Positions 13,854-27,970 are shown, counted from the first letter of the stretch. The stretch: 64,000 nucleotides of DNA from Mastigias papua (GCA_964019165.1 OZ025267.1:10335389-10399388); one strand, 5' to 3'. Numbers and translations: made by a program. Notes: a model not told the origin generated them from the letters alone.

Positions 13854-14991
13854 TTAGATTATAAGTAACAGGTTTCCTTTCATGAAACTTCCATAAAAGT
13901 GGGGATTCAATTCTTTCATGGATTTGAAGGTGTCTCTCATTAGTTTCTGCAGGTTGGTGGCATGTATACTATTGCTTCCATTTCGGGTGAGCAATGCTTC
14001 AAGTAATGATTCAAAGTCAATTTTGTTTGCACTTTTATTACAAAACATCCATATCAAAAGGTAATAATTGAAGCTCGACAGAATTATCATATTATGAATA
14101 GCTTGTGCCTGCTGCGTAGAAATGAAATTGGTTAGCCCAGAAGAAGCCGTGATCTTTTTATTTACTTTATGGCATAACGCTTCAACATGTTTAATGAACG
14201 TTAGTTTGCTGTCTATTTCATTCCCCAGAAGTTTTACTTGATCTGTTGCAGGTAGTTTCTTTCCCTCTATGTTGAGACGTAGTCGTCTGTTTGTTTTCAT
14301 ACCAAGGAACATTATCTGAATGTTTTCTGGGTTGGCAACCATACCATTGCTCGCAAACCACCTAAATACCTTACAGAGATCACTTTCCAAGTTGGTCACT
14401 ATTTCTTGTACATCATGTGCACGTGAGCATAAAGTGTTGTCATCGGCAAAATTGCACATATCTTAATCTAGGTTGACTAGACAGATGTCATTAATAAAGA
14501 TATTTAAAAGTATGGGGTCTAGCACCGATCCTTGAGGGACCCCAAGTGAGATTTTTGTTTTTTGCGGTACTTCTATGCGAACCAGTTTTTACACTTTGAT
14601 AACGGTTATTTAGATAGCTTTGCATGAAGCGAAGGCTTGTTGCGTTCAAATCCATAGGTTGCTAGTTTTGCTGTAGGGAGGGCAAGAGGTAGACAGTCAT
14701 ATGCTTTGGACAAATCCATTAGAAGTGTCCCTATCAAGACGGATGTATCTAGACATCTCCTTCATTTTACAATAATCTTATCAAAGCGTGTTGTGTACTA
14801 TAGCCAACTCTGAAACCACATAAGATGTTTGAAAGTATCTCATTGAAAAATGGGCTAAATTGATTGAGGATAGCTGTTTGTAGGCATCTCCATAGGGTTT
14901 CAGAATATTGATCAGTAGATGACTCAACTTCAAACTCCATCGCAGTCAAATATTTTCCAGCATTCAGCAGGGTTTCAATGTCCCTTAACAC
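13854..14991 (-). pseudogene. LINE reverse transcriptase (jockey/CR1-like), broken
   Basis: Reading right to left: fingers (ILSNILCGFRVGYSTQHALI, 14767-14991), then a stretch with stops carrying the GVPQGS-type block near 14530, then 13854-14459 with FADDNTL (catalytic YADD motif), a thumb-region LGNEID, and a C-terminal part to 13854. The order and motif spacing match one element. Endonuclease and ORF1 are not seen. Stops and frame breaks at 14460-14766 make it dead. Confidence 0.8.
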
Positions 14992-17549
14992 CCTTACAAA
15001 TCGCTAGGAAAACGAAACATTTTACAGAAATCCTTTAAACGAATCAGATTTACTCAGTTCTATTCAAATATTTTCAGAACTTCGTAAGAGCATCATCTCT
15101 AAAGGCAGTCTTGATATTTTGTAATGATATTTAGCTCGCAGTACAGCTTATGTTCTAATTAACTTTGTTTTGCAAGGTTATCTACTATAACTACCCTACC
15201 AGGGAACTCTGGTCCCAGAAAGTATGCTATTGGGGACCACCATGTCAAGTATTTTTAAAAGTTTGGGAACAGCTGATCTAGAGGCTCCAAAGTTTCACTA
15301 GTGCTGAGTGTGATGCAAATGACGATGCTCTCTTTTTAATAACAGCCTGTGTAGTATTATATACTAGACGGAAACTATAGTCATCGTATAGGATTTTGAC
15401 TGCTTCATGAGGTAGAAACTTTCCCGATACTAAATTTTCAGAAAGTGCTGTCACTCATCCATCAATTTGGAGACCTGATATGCTCAGCCTTTTCAGGTCC
15501 TTTATGCCATCGTGTCCCACAAAGCCTAGTCCCTTTGTTTGTAACTCTAGGTTGCGTGTCTGCCCCAGAAGCAGATTCACAAGACCAGAATGGTGTTTAA
15601 AGCTTTTCCATATATTGATGTCAGCAGATTGCTGTCATTTTAAGTTCTTTTGAAGTGATATCCCTTTTTTGTGTCAGGAGAGAATCATCCTCATTTCAAG
15701 AACATATTTTCATATAAGATAGTGCAACATACATCAAAAGTGACCTTATTGTTTCCTCATTGAAGTTTTTGTTCTCATTGTTTCGAAAGAAGTTCGAGTT
15801 TCCTCGGCGTAACAATCCCAATCCATTCTACCTTTTGAAATTTATAAACAAGCCCTCTCTTTGCACCTGATTCTTCAACTTTTTTCTCATTTGTTAATAC
15901 GTCTGTTGATAGACGATTTGAACTTCAATGTCGTATCCTCTGTTCGCATTGCCCAATGCAAAATAAAAGTATTTTGTGGCAATTGCAATGCTAAATAGGA
16001 ACATTTTTCTGGCAATTACTACTAGCTCTTACTCTTCTTCAGTTAACACTGTCTTTCTACCAATCCCATATCTACCCCTAGTATTATTATCGATGGAGAA
16101 TTTCACTTAGGTATTCTTTAAATTTTAGTTTGCTTACTTGATCAAACTTGACATTTCAATTACAGACTGGCATAAAGTTTTAGTTTTTTAGTTTCACGAT
16201 GTTGCTGACATAAATGCATTTTATCTCTAACTTACATAGCTGGCTTGGCGTATCAGCGTATGAGTAATAAATGATACCAGTCTAGATTTTAGACACTAAC
16301 ATGTCTACCACTTAAACAAATTAGAACTATCTGCAATACCTGTTATCTGGAACATTGATATAAATGAAAATTGGCCCATTTATTCCTTTTGCACAATGAC
16401 ATGTGATGTTTTTCTGAAAGTTTCTTCAATTTTGTGTCAGAAACTACTCATTTTGTCTTAGTCCTACAACTTCATCAGATATATTATGTAAATAATTTAC
16501 ACATACATAAATTAACCAATTGAGGTATGGCTTTGATGGTTACGACAACAATACATCCATATGTAATTTTGCTTTTATCGTCAGAGAGTAGACTTGGTAA
16601 GAATTTCAAATTATGGGTTCACCACACGAGGACTGCAATATCTGATACAATACAGTATGACAGCAAAAAGCTGCGTTGGAAGCTCATCACCATCATCATA
16701 ATAGTTCTTTTACTATCATTAGGACAACCGCACTTTTCTCAACAACAGTCTTTCTTGCCTGTATGTCTCTATCAGTTGTTACCAACTCAACCACCTTCAC
16801 ACCTGTCCACTCAGTAACGCTAGTCATCCAGTTCTTCACCACCCCTACCTCTGCTCCTTTTACCATCAGCCATACCCTCTAATACAATGAATATTAAGAT
16901 AACATAAGATGCTGATTACTTGAAACTTTCAATTTACTCCTTTGGTACTGTTGCATTGCCTTATCACGTCCCTGATGAATGCTTGCCAATAGCTTGATAA
17001 TCGATGGTACTTGACTTCTTTCACCCTTGTTAAATCGGATTTTCAATCCGGTTGAATCTGATTTAGAAGTGAAATTCACTAGGAGTCACGCATGGCAAAG
17101 CAAGCTATATTTCCTTAGTTTTGGGGTCTCTGTATTGTGTACTTTTTTGGTCAGCTATCTGTCATAGTAAAGTTGTCTTTTTTGATATTGCCGCCTGCAG
17201 ATTCCACTAAGCAATAATTGAATTTTGTAACTTAGAACCAATCTATGGTATTGTAGTTCCACTCGACTAATATTATTATATGTAAATAAAGCATTCTATC
17301 CTATTCATACTTTCTAGTTATTGTATCATTAAGAACAATTAGATTCCTGGACTATGGCTGTTTGTCGAGTCACGATCGTGTGCTTAAATAAGTAATGTTT
17401 TTCATTCCTGCTATGCTCTGTTTTCTATCATGATCATATGAAACTGATAGAAGTGTAGGATTGCAGCAATGCAGTTAGTCATTTGTGTCATTCTTGTTCA
17501 GTTCTCAATACTTTCATATATATGGAACTATATTTTGAGTTTGTTTCAG
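14992..17549. other. no gene recognised; sequence upstream of first ankyrin exon
   Basis: AT-rich DNA with short open frames only. Minus-strand frames near 15140-15650 have a few protein-like stretches but no known motif; they may be leftover of the LINE at 13854. The N-terminal exon of the ankyrin gene should lie upstream of 17550 but was not recognised. Confidence 0.5.
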
Positions 17550-17648
17550 AACGGACAAACACCATTGCTTCTGGCTGCGGAAAAGGGACACTTTGGTATC
17601 GTTCGAGAATTACTCCATCGCAATGCTTCAGTGAACGCAAGAGATGAG
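17550..17648 (+). CDS. KIDINS220: KIDINS220-like exon, ankyrin repeat 1 of those seen
   Basis: A 33-codon exon, phase 0 on both sides: acceptor TTTGTTTCAG before AAC, donor GAG|GTAATT. It encodes NGQTPLLLAAEKGHF and RELLHRNASVNARDE, a full helix-turn-helix-loop ankyrin repeat (TPLLLAA core, GH turn, NA-VN loop). It matches the vertebrate repeat that follows the short N-terminal segment, so probably only one small coding exon lies upstream. The intron to the next exon is 780 bp. Confidence 0.93.
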
Positions 17649-18428
17649 GTAATTGTAGATTTAATTTGTCTTATGGCACATTTGATTTGTTTTCGAATAC
17701 GGCGCCACCTTGCTATTTATAGTATTGTTATAGAATATACGTAGTTAGAGAATAATTGCACAGACACAGGACATAAAGTTGCAGTAGGCAACAAGGTATA
17801 GTCTACAATTGTATCAATGATAGTGTCTCAAGGAAGAGTTATAGTGTTGTAGAAGAATGTAAAATGTAAATTGCAGAACTCTTTTGCCATTTTCCGGCAC
17901 TTCCTGACAGATCCAGCATTTTATCCAACTTTAATTGTGTTCATCGTCAAAATTATGAAAATTTTGAGATGATCAACTCCCTTAGAAGTTACAGAGCATG
18001 ACCCTGTTAGGGTTCCTTGGAGACTCCATTTATCCTTAAATGGTATGACACAATACCGACCTGAAAATGACCCGGTCTACCCTTAGATTCACACTCATAG
18101 TTTTCTTCTACGGGATTGGGTCCAGCACTTGGCAAGGAAGAGAACAGGATAGGCATCATAGAGTTTTGAATGATCTTCCAGTAGACAGAGAGACAACAGG
18201 ACAATTAGAGAGCTCTGTAATCAGCTGTAGGTGTATTGTCAAAGCAAGTATATTGAGCATAATATTGAAACTATTGAAAATATTTCGTTTTATTTTAGGG
18301 TATTATTACAGCATTTGAATGCTATCTTCAGTATTATAATGTTTTGTTTTCCTATTCGATAGATGACCAGCACTCAGCCAACGTTTGTGTATGTCCTAAG
18401 GATAATCGACTTTCTAATTTCTCTTTAG

Positions 18429-18527
18429 GATGGCTGGACTGCTCTTATTGCAGCATGTAAAGCTGGATATCCTGATATTGTGGCAACGTTACTACATAGT
18501 GGAGCAAGACATAATATTGCTGACATG
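18429..18527 (+). CDS. KIDINS220: KIDINS220-like exon, ankyrin repeat 2
   Basis: A 99-bp exon, phase 0: acceptor TTCTCTTTAG before GAT, donor ATG|GTTTGT (weak at +3 but GT). It encodes DGWTALIAACKAGYPDIV and ATLLHSGARHNIADM. The WTAL start and the terminal Asp-Met agree with the second vertebrate repeat. Exact 33-codon length keeps the repeat register. Confidence 0.93.
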
Positions 18528-19400
18528 GTTTGTTATCATTTTGCTGTTTTGTTTGTTATTTACTCAAAATGAATGTCATTTCCTGCAGCACTGCTAGAAG
18601 TACCAATAATGCCATTGTAGACTATTGATTCCATCTTTATAACATTTAGTGTTCCTGTCATAGAGGAAGAATGAAATCTTCAGCCAGCTCTTGCAAGATT
18701 TTTCCTTCTATTCTACTATCACCCTGGTGTTTTGATTATACTGTGCTGATGTATAATAATTTTAGATATTGGCAGTAGAAAACTAGTGTCAGTATTATCA
18801 ATACTGCTTCTTATTACTAACGTAGTATAAGCATCATAATTATCAGGACAATAGTAATAGTTTTTAATGCCGTGTGGGCAAAACTAGGATTTGTGGAGAA
18901 TGTGATAAGTCACTTAATATACTCTGTTTACGAATTGGCCATTAAGTGTGTAGTATTTTAGTCTTATTATATTACATATATCATTCCGGCTTCTTCGGAT
19001 CTATTCCATCTGGCAGCGTAGTCATATGATACCATGTGTACATTTGCTTTCATTATCTACCGAACCTTATCAGTAGTTAATGAATGCAATTATAACATGT
19101 GTATTTTTGCATTCATTTACTACCGGTTAGGTAGTCTATTACCCTTAGATTATAACAAGCCTGCTGTATGCTATTTGGCCAGGGGTAAGCAGGCCAGAAG
19201 TTTTCATATCTGCTTATGATTTAAGACAAACAAAAGCAGTTACCTATTGTTCTGTGAGGCATATGTTTCAAGTATTTTGTTACTTTTTATCACACAGACT
19301 TCGAAGCATGTTAACCTATTTTCGTCGGCATCTACTTTTCAACATTTTGGATATTCATCAGTTCGGTTAATCCTAGCTCTCTGAATTGACTATGTTCTAG

Positions 19401-19499
19401 GGAGGATGGACACCATTGGTTTGGGCATCATACAAAGGTCACTGTCCAGTTGTGAGGGAGTTGCTTAGATATGGTGCTGATCCAAACGAGAGAGGGCAG
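19401..19499 (+). CDS. KIDINS220: KIDINS220-like exon, ankyrin repeat 3
   Basis: A 99-bp exon, phase 0: acceptor TATGTTCTAG before GGA, donor CAG|GTTTGT. It encodes [18 protein letters not shown] and [15 protein letters not shown]. The GGWT-L-WA-YKG signature is the diagnostic third repeat of KIDINS220. A 250-bp (CA)n tract begins about 100 bp into the following 3.9-kb intron. Confidence 0.94.
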
Positions 19500-19603
19500 G
19501 TTTGTGATTGACGATCTTTAGTTCTTTCATCAGCGGCACCTAGTGCACACGTCAATGTGTGTGGAGTGCCAATTAAACTACAAATGTAGTTTGCTTCTAT
19601 CTT

Positions 19604-19855
<252 letters not shown>

Positions 19856-20509
19856 TATTTGTATATATTTATTTATTTATGCGAAGTCCGAAACTGCTAA
19901 GACAAGGACAATAAATCAATTTATGGAAGGAAAGGAATAGAACTCGAAATTAGCCTAAGTAAGCTAATCATCATAGATTTTAGAGGAAGCCAATTGTCGG
20001 AATACAGATAGGGTATCTGTAGATTCTTGAAATAGTTAACATGAGTAGTAAACATTTGTAATAGGTGATTCATATACAATGTATGTTATGCTTTGGCTGG
20101 TTATTTTACTTTTTCGGCCATAATATACATGTGTGATTGCGTCATCACCTAGAACCTGTTTTATCATGTTCTTTTTAATTCAAGGAATAATTAGAAATGT
20201 CGATCGCCCACATGTTTTGGTGTCCATGTGATTCCAAGTATTGCTAGCAATGAGCGTATTGTCAAAATTTGAGACGAGCGATCATTGAATGGCACTACTA
20301 TTTCACAGCGTTCATTGTCTCCTGGGGTCTAAATTATATCATAATCATAGTGATCGCACACCTTTATGAATTCAGAGCTGACTTCATGGCATGACAGGAA
20401 CGGACGAAACCAAATATTGTCTCGCCCGTCCGTTATACCTTTCTCCCGTTTTCTTATACTCAATAATAAATCACTATGCGAATATCAGGGTAGCTTCTGA
20501 CTTTTACAA

Positions 20510-20660
20510 TCGGTTGGGATAATCCTCATGGTTAGTATGCCACAGGGCTATTTTTTGGGCCCACCCTTGTTCCTGAGTTATATGAGTAATTTGCAATTTC
20601 CCTCAGAGATATTTGATATCGGCATGTATTGAAACGTTTAGTAGTAACGTATTTGCTCAT
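20510..20660 (+). pseudogene. reverse transcriptase relic
   Basis: One conserved RT block is legible: VSMPQGYFLGPPLFLSYMSN, resembling the GVPQGSVLGPLLF-type block of LINEs. It then runs into stops. Nothing else of the element is clear. Confidence 0.45.
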
Positions 20661-23382
20661 ATGTTTAGCGAAAGCACCTTTAAGAAATACCTCTGATCTG
20701 ACGTACTCAAACAATTGAACATTTGATCAGCCTATTTATGTTGCTGTCGCTCCATTTAGGGCTGCTGTAGTGAATGAAAGTTAGGCACCATGCAAAAACT
20801 TTAAGCAGTTTTTCGTGTACATCCTATTGTATTATACTCTAAATCAAGCAACTCAGTACTTTTAGGTTAGTTGTTTAAGCAGACTGATTGGAAAGCATAG
20901 TCGTATGATACATTTAGGCCTATATAAAAATAATGAAATGAAATAATCAAAAATGAAAAAATCTGCTGACTGTCTACTACAGTGTTTATTTTGTGACTTT
21001 CGGTCTATTTGAAAGGAAAATATTTAATTGTTTTTCTATGAGATGAAAGGCTTGCTAGCCACTCCTGATCTATAACTCTTATAGTGCTGTGAGAACTGCA
21101 CCTCGGCCCAGAGGGCAAGGTATTTCTCTGTCTCGTATGCCTCCCGTAAGCAGTCTTGATTTCCTGAAGCTTCGTTTTGTGTATTCTGGTGTAAAAGCGA
21201 TTTCTGAAGTAATCTTCTGCCGTATGTTGTATTTGTTGGACGCTTCTTGAATTTATCTTTATGGCCTTGGTTATATTTGCTGGGCATGTAGCACATGTTT
21301 AAGTTTCCTCCTTGAACTCAAGATCATCTGATGTTGTAAATGCCATTGCCCGTACTAGGAAATCGAATTGGGAATTAGATCAAAATGATGTCTGCAGTGA
21401 CGAGTAGGAAAGATGCATATCATTTGAGAGGGCAGCCTCGTTAGCTGAAATTTGTATGATATATTTCAGGTTTATTCTAGGTGTAAGAAATAGTTTTCTT
21501 TCAAAGGACGCTATCAAGACAGATTGCTATCTTGCCCTTATATACACTCAATGTACTTAATCCGCTGAAGGTATTCTTTGATCCTGTGTCGTGTATTATT
21601 CGCTCCCTAATTTTGTATAAGAAGAAATTTGGCAAACATCTATCAGAACTGCTTCAGTTATGTATGTGCGCTCCATCTGCCCAAAACCAGTCAGTGTGCC
21701 ATCTTCATCATTACATTGCCCCTCTTTGGATTCATACTCTGATGGTTACACTGGACAACAACAAACAAACTTTTGAACTGGTACTAGAGACATTTCAGCC
21801 AAAGCGCGCCGAATAGATATCGCTGATTATTAAAATCACTTCGATTCTACCTCGTTAGCTTTAGTTTTTGGGATCTTGACAGTAGCTGTGACGTAGGAAG
21901 CTACCACTTGATATTGTTTTATAAAACGTATAAATGCGCGAAAGTGAATGTTATTAGGCACAAAGAAACAAAAGAAAACTATGTACTGAAGATAATAATC
22001 ATGTCATACAATTAGCACACCAGAAACACAACAATAGAAAGCAAATAGAAATGTTTTCTTTCTAGTTTGGTGAGAACAATCTACACTCATAACCTTATTT
22101 CGGTTCCAGCAGTAATTTCACCTTTGCCCTTTGTCATCCTCTGTAGCCATAAATGTTTACTTTTTTGTTGTTATGACTCGCTCTCCTCTCTCCGCATCTA
22201 TAACGCCACACTTCTCTGGCAAAATGTCCACATGAAAATGAATAATTTACACTCTTTCATCAGTCCCAGCTTAAAGTGAAGAGGAAGAAAGATATGTTTG
22301 TCTCTTTTCACAAACAGTTCTCTGGTAGTTTTGCAAATTTTCATTTTCTTTCACCGATCTCTAATTAAACTGTGCCGAAAGCACAAACATATTGACACTG
22401 TGTAGCCAGATTACTGACCACGCAAAATATTGGCCAACTACACGGATAGCCCAGTTATGTTTGGTATACTTGTTTCCTTCCATTATCTGCTTGATGTTGA
22501 TTTTTGTAAGAGAACACATTTTATACTAGGCTTTGAGCAATGAGAAATGTACAATGACAAATAGTGGCTATGAAGTTGCATCAGAGTCTTAAACAGCAAG
22601 GTGCATCAGAGCTCCTTCGATATCATCTGAATAAACAAAGGCATTAAGCGTGAATGACGTCACGTAGATCATTGTGATCAAGTGATTTTGACTCAAGAGA
22701 AGAACCCTCTTTGCCAATATCAATGAAGCCTATATCTTCATTTGCGGATGTGTTTTGAACAATCTCATTATCATCAGATGTATCATGATCTTGTACAGAA
22801 ATCCGCGCAAAAAGAGGGACCTGCACCTTACATGAATGCTGTACAGGTCACATAGCAAACTTAGTGTAGGAGTTCTTTCGAGTCTTACGTTTGTTCTTTA
22901 GTTTATATCCACTCTTTTATCACTCATGAGCCCATGCTGTTTGCATGAAGTTACATTTGGTATCAATGCGTAATTTCAGTGTTCACTATTGACTAAGAGT
23001 TTTTGAAAGCATGATGTTAGCTATTCGAGCGAATTTTAATCACTAAGAGATCTCCAAATACAATGTTGCAATCAGTATTAGCAGTATCGCGAAGGGATAT
23101 GGTAGGTAATTTATGTTCGTTTTCAAGACTACATTGGTTTGAATAGCAATGCTGTGGAATCGAGGACTGTCAAAACCCAGCATTTCAACAATCATGCACG
23201 ATTCTCTAAAGCTAAGACTAACGGTAATCGATAAATCAGAAAATTATCAAAGAATGTATTGAGAGAGTTTAAAGTCATGATTTGAAACGTCATAGGTCTT
23301 GTATTTTCATTCTCTTCTGATAATCAATTCTGTTTTCAATCAGTATGCTCTTGGTTATTTCAAATCTAATGCCCCTTTTCAG

Positions 23383-23481
23383 CACAACATGACTGCTTTG
23401 ATATGGGCAGCTGGAAGAGGTCACACTAGTGTTGTAAGGGAGCTGTTGGATTCTGGAGCTAGAGCTGAAATTGCTGATAAG
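23383..23481 (+). CDS. KIDINS220: KIDINS220-like exon, ankyrin repeat 4
   Basis: A 99-bp exon, phase 0: acceptor CCCCTTTTCAG before CAC, donor AAG|GTTTGA. It encodes HNMTALIWAAGRGHTSVV and RELLDSGARAEIADK. The IIWAAGRGH-type core is strongly conserved in this repeat of the family. Confidence 0.94.
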
Positions 23482-24087
23482 GTTTGATAAGCTTTTTCTC
23501 TTGATCTACTGCACATATTTCGCAGATGTTTTACACGCACAAATACCAAATTTCCCACAATGCAACGGTTTTCAAACGAGCAGGAGGTGGCTTTATTTCA
23601 TTATTATCAGTAAAACTTTGCTTTCAGATACCTGTAGCGATTTCATTATTGTTCTCCTTTTTCCATTCATTGACTCATTACGTGTATGTTATTTTCTTCT
23701 TCAAGAACAATACATTGCCACAATTTCCTCTATACTAACATTAAACTAACATCACACACTTAGAAAATCCGATCATATTGCAATACACGTTTTTTTTGTA
23801 AGAAAGCCACTTTTTCGTCTAAGCCACAATTTTCTTAACTTTTCCTAAAATCGAGGCTGAGATTTTCTTAAGATTGTCTTAACTTATATTGAAGTAAACT
23901 GTCTGAAAGAGGTAACCACTATTTACTAAAAAGAGCTTGATCCAAGATTATCAAAGAAAAGTTTCAAAGTTTGTAAAGGAGCTTGCAAATAATGAGCTAA
24001 TATCTACTTCTGACACATAACACAGGTCACTTTTGGAATTGGAGCCTCGTGATTTTCTTAACATTTTCTTAAGATGTGCACTTAAGG

Positions 24088-24382
24088 GGTCAGTCATTTA
24101 TAGCTCAGGGTACCGGGCGAGTTGGAATTTGAAAAATGGTCAAAAGTTTTATACCCCTTCAATTTTTGTGCAAAAGTTTTCATACCACATTGAGTTTTCA
24201 TACCTATAAATACAGTGATCAATTGACTTTTGTAATTCATTGAGTTGATTTTCTTTAGATTTTGTCTTTAGAGGATTTCATATTCCTCAAAAATTTTCAT
24301 ACCCCCAAGTGGCCTTGGACAAATTTTCATACCCTACCCAATTCTAGCCCGCCCCGTTACCCAGAGTTATAAATGACTGACC
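24088..24382. mobile_element. MITE with 40-bp terminal inverted repeats
   Basis: The left end GGTCAGTCATTTATAGCTC pairs with the right end ending TAAATGACTGACC. The similarity extends about 40 bp inward (GGTACCGGGCGAG against CCCGCCCCGTTACC). Internally, CAAAAGTTTTCATACC-like words recur. No open frame. Confidence 0.75.
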
Positions 24383-25181
24383 TGTATAGCAAACTTTGAG
24401 CATAATTTTATTTTATTTTTCTTGTTGGGTAATAAGTATCTCTTGGAAGAAATTTGCCATTTTGTCATTGTGATATGCATCATAAAGAGCAGCTGAGCTC
24501 CGTTTTATAAGACCATTTCCCACTTAGTTGCATGTGTACTGAAAATATGTTTTGAAGGACTTTCTGGCTTTCCTTGTGGTGTATTGAATCGCAAGGAATA
24601 TGCTAAAATCTTGTTAGGAAATGAGGCTGTATTCTAAGCAGTCATACATATTGATGAGTGTCTATAATTGGATAACATGCAGTGACTTATTTTCATCCAT
24701 CTGTGAAAAAATTCATTGGCAGTTAATTTCTACTTTATTGTATATTCCATAGCGTTGAGCATTCTTGTAATTTACAGTTATTAGGTTTCATGTGGGATAC
24801 ATTAGTTATTGACAGAACTATGAAACAGTATGACATCCACTAGATTCGTTAATTTGCATTTTATACATCAGTCAAAGCTGAAGTAGCAAACAAAGAACTA
24901 ATTTATAAGTGCTTTGCAGTGTGATTGCTTCTTTTACAGCAATGTGCTATTCACTTGGCAACTTCTCATTTTCATTTGCATCTATATCTCCTGTGCTCCT
25001 TTATTGCCCGTGTTGTGAATCTCGTTTAATGCTACGTTTCTTGGTTCGCTCTAGGTTTATGCGTCATTTCTCCATTTGCAGTTCCTATTCATGCTTCATT
25101 ACACAAGCCAAAACATTTTTGCCCCTTTGATGGAGGCAACTGTGTGTGGCTAATTTTGATGTGCGGAATTCAAATATTGCA

Positions 25182-25437
25182 TTAAATTTGGGCTATCACA
25201 TCAGACCTTTTTGATATAGTACAACCCGTATGTTGTATTTTCTCTGATCAATTGAAGATGATCCTGTCTCAAGAAGGAAGCAATCATTTGTCACTTATGC
25301 TTCTAAAATCTCTATTTTTGTAATGATTGCTTCCTTCTTGAGACATGATCATCTTCCGATATCTTAGTGGATCAGAGAAAATATAAAATACGGATTGTAC
25401 TATATCAAAAAGGTCTGATGTGATAGCCCAAATTTAA
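25182..25437. mobile_element. long hairpin MITE
   Basis: Arms of about 105 bp. TTAAATTTGGGCTATCACAT opens the left arm and its complement closes the right arm; the inner ends are GGAAGCAATCATT and AATGATTGCTTCC. The right arm has a small insertion near 25360. Spacer about 40 bp. Non-coding. Confidence 0.8.
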
Positions 25438-26350
25438 CAGTAAAATTATCATATACTAAAATATTCTCAGGCTTGAAGAGTATAGCATGTTGCACAATAC
25501 CCATGGCTTTGCCTTAAAGAAAATGTCGTTTATATTACAAAAGCAGAGAAGAAGCATCATTGTTCTTGTATAAGAGTCTCTACCATGCTCACTTTAAAAT
25601 GAGAGAAAGGAACTTGGACGCCTCATATTGTTTGTGAAGTATGTGTGACAAAGCTAAGGGATTGTTCGATCGGTAAACAGTATGAAGAGAGCCTCTGGAT
25701 CGTATAGCCAACTTCTATTTTTGCACTTTTGAAATGAAAGGGTACATTATCATTCCAAATTTGAAATCAGCCATTAGACCAGTACTTCATCACAGTGACA
25801 TCTTTATACCTCATGATAGGATGAATGGTAGATTACTGTTGGGGTTTGCAGAGAGATTGCATTGATGTTTGTGTTGCAGGAGTTCTGAAAAAAGAAAGTT
25901 TATTTCTCACTCATACTTGCTGACAGAACTTTTTCAAAATTGCAATTGGGCATTTTTTGTGTTAATTTTTCGGTGTTTAAATTAATGTAACATGTCTTTT
26001 AATGCTCTTGAGCTATTTGAAGTCTCTATTGTCAAAGTTGATAATTCTTTTCCAGCCTTTTCTTGAAATATTGAATTTCAAAAATTCCTTCTGTTGCAAT
26101 ATTTTAGAACTTGATGTGATAGAAAATTTCTGATGTGACTTTTGGATCCATTGTGCTGAAATTAGGTTAATGCAACTAATAGTACCAACGGGACAGTATT
26201 TGCTTGCTGCCCTCTGTTATCTATCTTCAGTTTGTTTCGCGTTCACTCTAAGATGTAGATTCTCCTTCTTCCGAGCACTTCACATCATTTCTTTGCGTTA
26301 TTTTAGTTGTTCTCATTTTTGAATTACGATGCCATTTCCTTTTTCGGCAG

Positions 26351-26449
26351 TACGGAACTACTGCATTGATATGGGCGTGCCGCAAAGGCCATTTTGACGT
26401 GACTAAGCTGTTGGTATCTAAGGGAGCAAACGTTAATAGTGTAGGAACG
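26351..26449 (+). CDS. KIDINS220: KIDINS220-like exon, ankyrin repeat 5
   Basis: A 99-bp exon, phase 0: acceptor TTTTTCGGCAG before TAC, donor ACG|GTAAGT (consensus). It encodes YGTTALIWACRKGHFDV and TKLLVSKGANVNSVGT. YGTT-L-WA-RKGH is nearly invariant in KIDINS220 proteins. Confidence 0.95.
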
Positions 26450-27007
26450 GTAAGTATTTGGTCTTTTTCCGATCTTGACAAATAATGTTACCTGTACTTG
26501 AAAATCTTCTCCGAAGTTTATTTTGCGACTACTCATGTATCTCTAAATTCCTCCGACTACTTTATTTCCTTTCTTACAGATATTTGTTCTATTTTTCTAC
26601 TCATTTCTAAAGTTTGGTTTATTCAAGCACTTTATTTACTTTTGGTGAATAGTTTTACCTTGTATTCTGCACTGCAATTAGGAAAATTGCTTAGCTCTTT
26701 TGTTCGAACTCCTAGTATATTGTGAGCTTATCTTAGAGGACTTCAAGCTGAATGCTTAATTGCAAAATTTATTCTCTTAGGGAAATAGTTGACTAAGAGT
26801 TGACTAAGAGCTTTTCGATGACTAATGAAGTTACATCATACAGTGATTTACATTTGCCAACATCTGACAATTTATATTATTGCTTATATCATCAACTTCG
26901 TAATAGTTTTCTTTAACTCCTTTGACACATTTATGTATTTGTATGAATAGTTCTTCGAAATAGGGCTCAAGTTAAAATCTAATGCTATAGCAAACTTCTT
27001 TCAACAG

Positions 27008-27106
27008 CATGGTTGGACCCCATTGATAATGGCTGGAAAAGGTGGTTTCGTTGAAGTTGTTCAGCTGTTGCTTGAAAACAGAGCAAATGTCAACCTTATT
27101 GATCAG
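27008..27106 (+). CDS. KIDINS220: KIDINS220-like exon, ankyrin repeat 6
   Basis: A 99-bp exon, phase 0: acceptor TTCTTTCAACAG before CAT, donor CAG|GTATTT. It encodes HGWTPLIMAGKGGFVEVV and QLLLENRANVNLIDQ. The KGGF turn and NVNL-D end agree with the sixth repeat, which also has GG in place of GH in vertebrates. A 10.6-kb intron follows. Confidence 0.93.
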
Positions 27107-27841
27107 GTATTTCCTATTGACTCTTCGCATTGTACAAATTTAGTCATCATCCCCACTGTTCTTATGTTTAAGTTTACGTTTATTACTGGCTTTGGTTTGA
27201 CTGACCTTAGTAGTTAGATAGAAAACTTTCCTGTGAAAGTATAAAATATCTATTGGTTCTATATGGCAAGTTTAGTGTTATTTATTTCCTTGTCTTTGCT
27301 TTGCCTTCATTTCGTACATTTGGTGTTCTAGATTTACTTACCCAACTACCCTTGCAATAGTTTCTTTGCTTGATAGAAGCAATCCATTGGTGTTTTACTG
27401 CAGTTTGTCAATGTCTTAATTTTCTAACATAGCTACGTCCTCTGAGTTACCCATTTATTTTTGACTAATATTTGTTTCCTTAGAGTTTTGTCGATGAATT
27501 CCTTCGTTATTATATACGTTGTAAGTGTTATTTTCAGTGGGAGCTCGATAGCCCTCTGTCTCCGCTGTGAGTAGCACAGTTCATTTTATGTTGTTAGGGT
27601 ACTTTATCTGTTTAGCGTGTTTATGCTTTACTAGTAATTATGACAAGTGAATGACCTAAGTAGGGCCTGGCTATGAAAGTAATTTGCTGGTGCTGCCTGC
27701 CGTTTGGCAATTTTCACATGAGAGGTATATCTCTTCATTACAATGACTATTAGACTTCCTGCTTATACATGTCCACTTACCCATAAGGTGACACCACCGC
27801 CGGATTGACTGTTTACTGCTCTCTCGACCACAGTTCCAATT

Positions 27842-27970
27842 CTATTGTACACACACACAGTGACACACACAGTGACACACACAGTGACGCACACAGTGAC
27901 GCACACAGTGACGCACACAGTGACGCACACTGTGACACACACACAGTGACACACACAGTGACACACACAC
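27842..27970. repeat. minisatellite, 14-bp units
   Basis: Units of the form CACACACAGTGACA/G repeat about nine times. It lies directly left of the SINE-like copy 2. Confidence 0.93.

Larger units (their letters stand above)
23482..26350 (+). other. intron 4 of the KIDINS220-like gene
   Basis: Holds two inverted-repeat elements (24088-24382 and 25182-25437). A diverged region at 23810-24075 repeats the words GATTTTCTTAA and CTTAAGAT. No coding sequence recognised. Confidence 0.7.

Noticed and set aside
27842..27970. CRISPR-like regular repeat
   Set aside because: Short 14-bp minisatellite with no spacers, in an animal genome.
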